From Candidatus Omnitrophota bacterium (GTDB lineage Bacteria > Ratteibacteria > UBA8468 > B48-G9 > JAFGKM01), in the NCBI GenBank assembly GCA_023819375.1, contig JAMWDI010000002.1, forward strand, positions 245,896-309,895: a stretch of DNA of 64,000 nucleotides, given 5' to 3'. The notes beneath the pieces were generated by a model that saw only the letters and a list, made by a program, of their open reading frames with translations, ran no database searches and had not been told where the DNA came from. The position numbers and the translations under genes were made by a program. How positions within the stretch are numbered: position 1 is the stretch's first letter; every line of letters starts with the position of its first letter. This document shows positions 63,583 to 64,000 of this stretch, in pieces.

Positions 63583-64000
63583 TTTGTGAACTTGATATAT
63601 CTGCATCTGGCCCTTCTCCTCCTTCTTTTCCGTCTCTTCCATAGGAAATGATTTCATAATCTTCGCCATTTCTACCAGGACTTAAATAAATATAATCATT
63701 ACCCCATGGATCTTTAGGAATAGTTGGTTTATCAAGATATCCTCCTTCCCTCCATTTCTCTGGAATACGACCAGTTGTTGGTTTTTCTATCAATGCCTTA
63801 AGCCCTTGTTCAGTTGAAGGATAAAATCCATTATCAATATAAAATAATTTCAAAGCATTTTCAAAACTTTTTATTTGAATCTTTGCAGTAGTTATTTTGG
63901 CATCATCCACTCTTTTCATATAAGATGGCATAATAATCACTGCAAGCATTCCAATTATTATAATCACAACCATCAACTCTATAAAAGTGAAACCTTTTTT
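63575..64000 (-). CDS. gspG: Type II secretion major pseudopilin GspG (5' partial)
   Basis: The coding sequence runs off the window: the last visible codons read KKGFTFIELMVVIIII, the prepilin leader, and only the initiating Met and perhaps one or two residues are missing. The rest is a typical GspG: TAKIQIKSFENALKLFYIDNG, YPSTEQGLKALIEKPT, DPWGNDYIYLSPGRNGEDYEI, and the Ca-binding end GRDGKEGGEGPDADI. GspG polymerises into the pseudopilus that drives secretion. gspD, gspE and gspF probably lie beyond the window end. Confidence 0.93.
   Translation of the reverse strand, partial: KKGFTFIELMVVIIIIGMLAVIIMPSYMKRVDDAKITTAKIQIKSFENALKLFYIDNGFYPSTEQGLKALIEKPTTGRIPEKWREGGYLDKPTIPKDPWGNDYIYLSPGRNGEDYEIISYGRDGKEGGEGPDADISSSQIE

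Overview
This is one 64-kb stretch of a very AT-rich bacterial chromosome (by eye below about one third G+C, standard code, frequent TTG/GTG starts), packed almost without gaps. The cell plan is Gram-negative: there is a type II secretion (T2SS) pseudopilin operon, BamD-like and LptE-like outer-membrane assembly lipoproteins, and a lipoprotein with a DUF1318 domain. A V-type ATPase subunit I, a membrane pyrophosphatase of the K+-dependent type, a 2-oxoacid:ferredoxin oxidoreductase, a prepilin-like protein of the H-X9-DG type and a CBM9-like secreted protein together suggest an anaerobic lineage of an uncultured candidate phylum in or near the Omnitrophota/PVC neighbourhood. That placement is inference; no marker here fixes it.

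Layout. 1-1850: the end of a tandem-PDZ protein followed by an HtrA-like protein whose catalytic residues look lost. 1911-11994 (+): housekeeping and energy genes (PIN-TRAM, ispD, argJ, V-ATPase subunit I, MscS-like channel, tRNA-Ile(GAT), rplY, pth, hppA, malic enzyme). 12005-16630 (-): GT39 glycosyltransferase, ruvX, folP, class II aldolase, tyrS. 16861-22303 (+): DUF1318 lipoprotein, oxidoreductase alpha and beta, a DUF6485 protein, a DUF362 ferredoxin-like protein, mnmG. 22308-34945 (-): the most unusual block, three large exported proteins (beta-propeller/FN3, M6 metalloprotease, C25 gingipain-like fold) that share one C-terminal tag (CFI-box-CTERM type), followed in the same operon by a GspC-like T2SS protein and an alpha/beta hydrolase. 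34960-43328: DUF4870 protein, MATE transporter and SGNH hydrolase (-), then cimA, a secreted jelly-roll-like protein and uvrA (+). 43330-54828 (-): CBM9-like protein, H-X9-DG pseudopilin, panC, folK, a degenerate phosphoglycerate-mutase-like protein, purB, then an ECF sigma/anti-sigma operon running through a nitroreductase, polX, a thymidylate-synthase-like gene and miaA. 54928-55215 (+): rpsT. 55191-64000 (-): gspG-H-I-J-K-L-M, polA, bamD-like, lptE-like and a short holA-like gene in one chain of overlapping genes.

How it fits together. The two T2SS loci (gspC at 23.1 kb, gspG-M at 59.6-64 kb) imply a complete secretion machine whose GspD/E/F lie outside the window. The gspC gene sits immediately behind three genes for exported proteins with a shared tail, so those proteins are the natural candidate substrates. 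My best candidate for an undescribed system is this secretion and sorting cassette: an active metalloprotease, a catalytically degenerate gingipain-fold partner, a propeller protein and a dedicated GspC. No CRISPR array, insertion sequence, prophage or rRNA gene is visible, no gene-free stretch exceeds about 230 bases (16631-16860), and I found no convincing intrinsic terminator.
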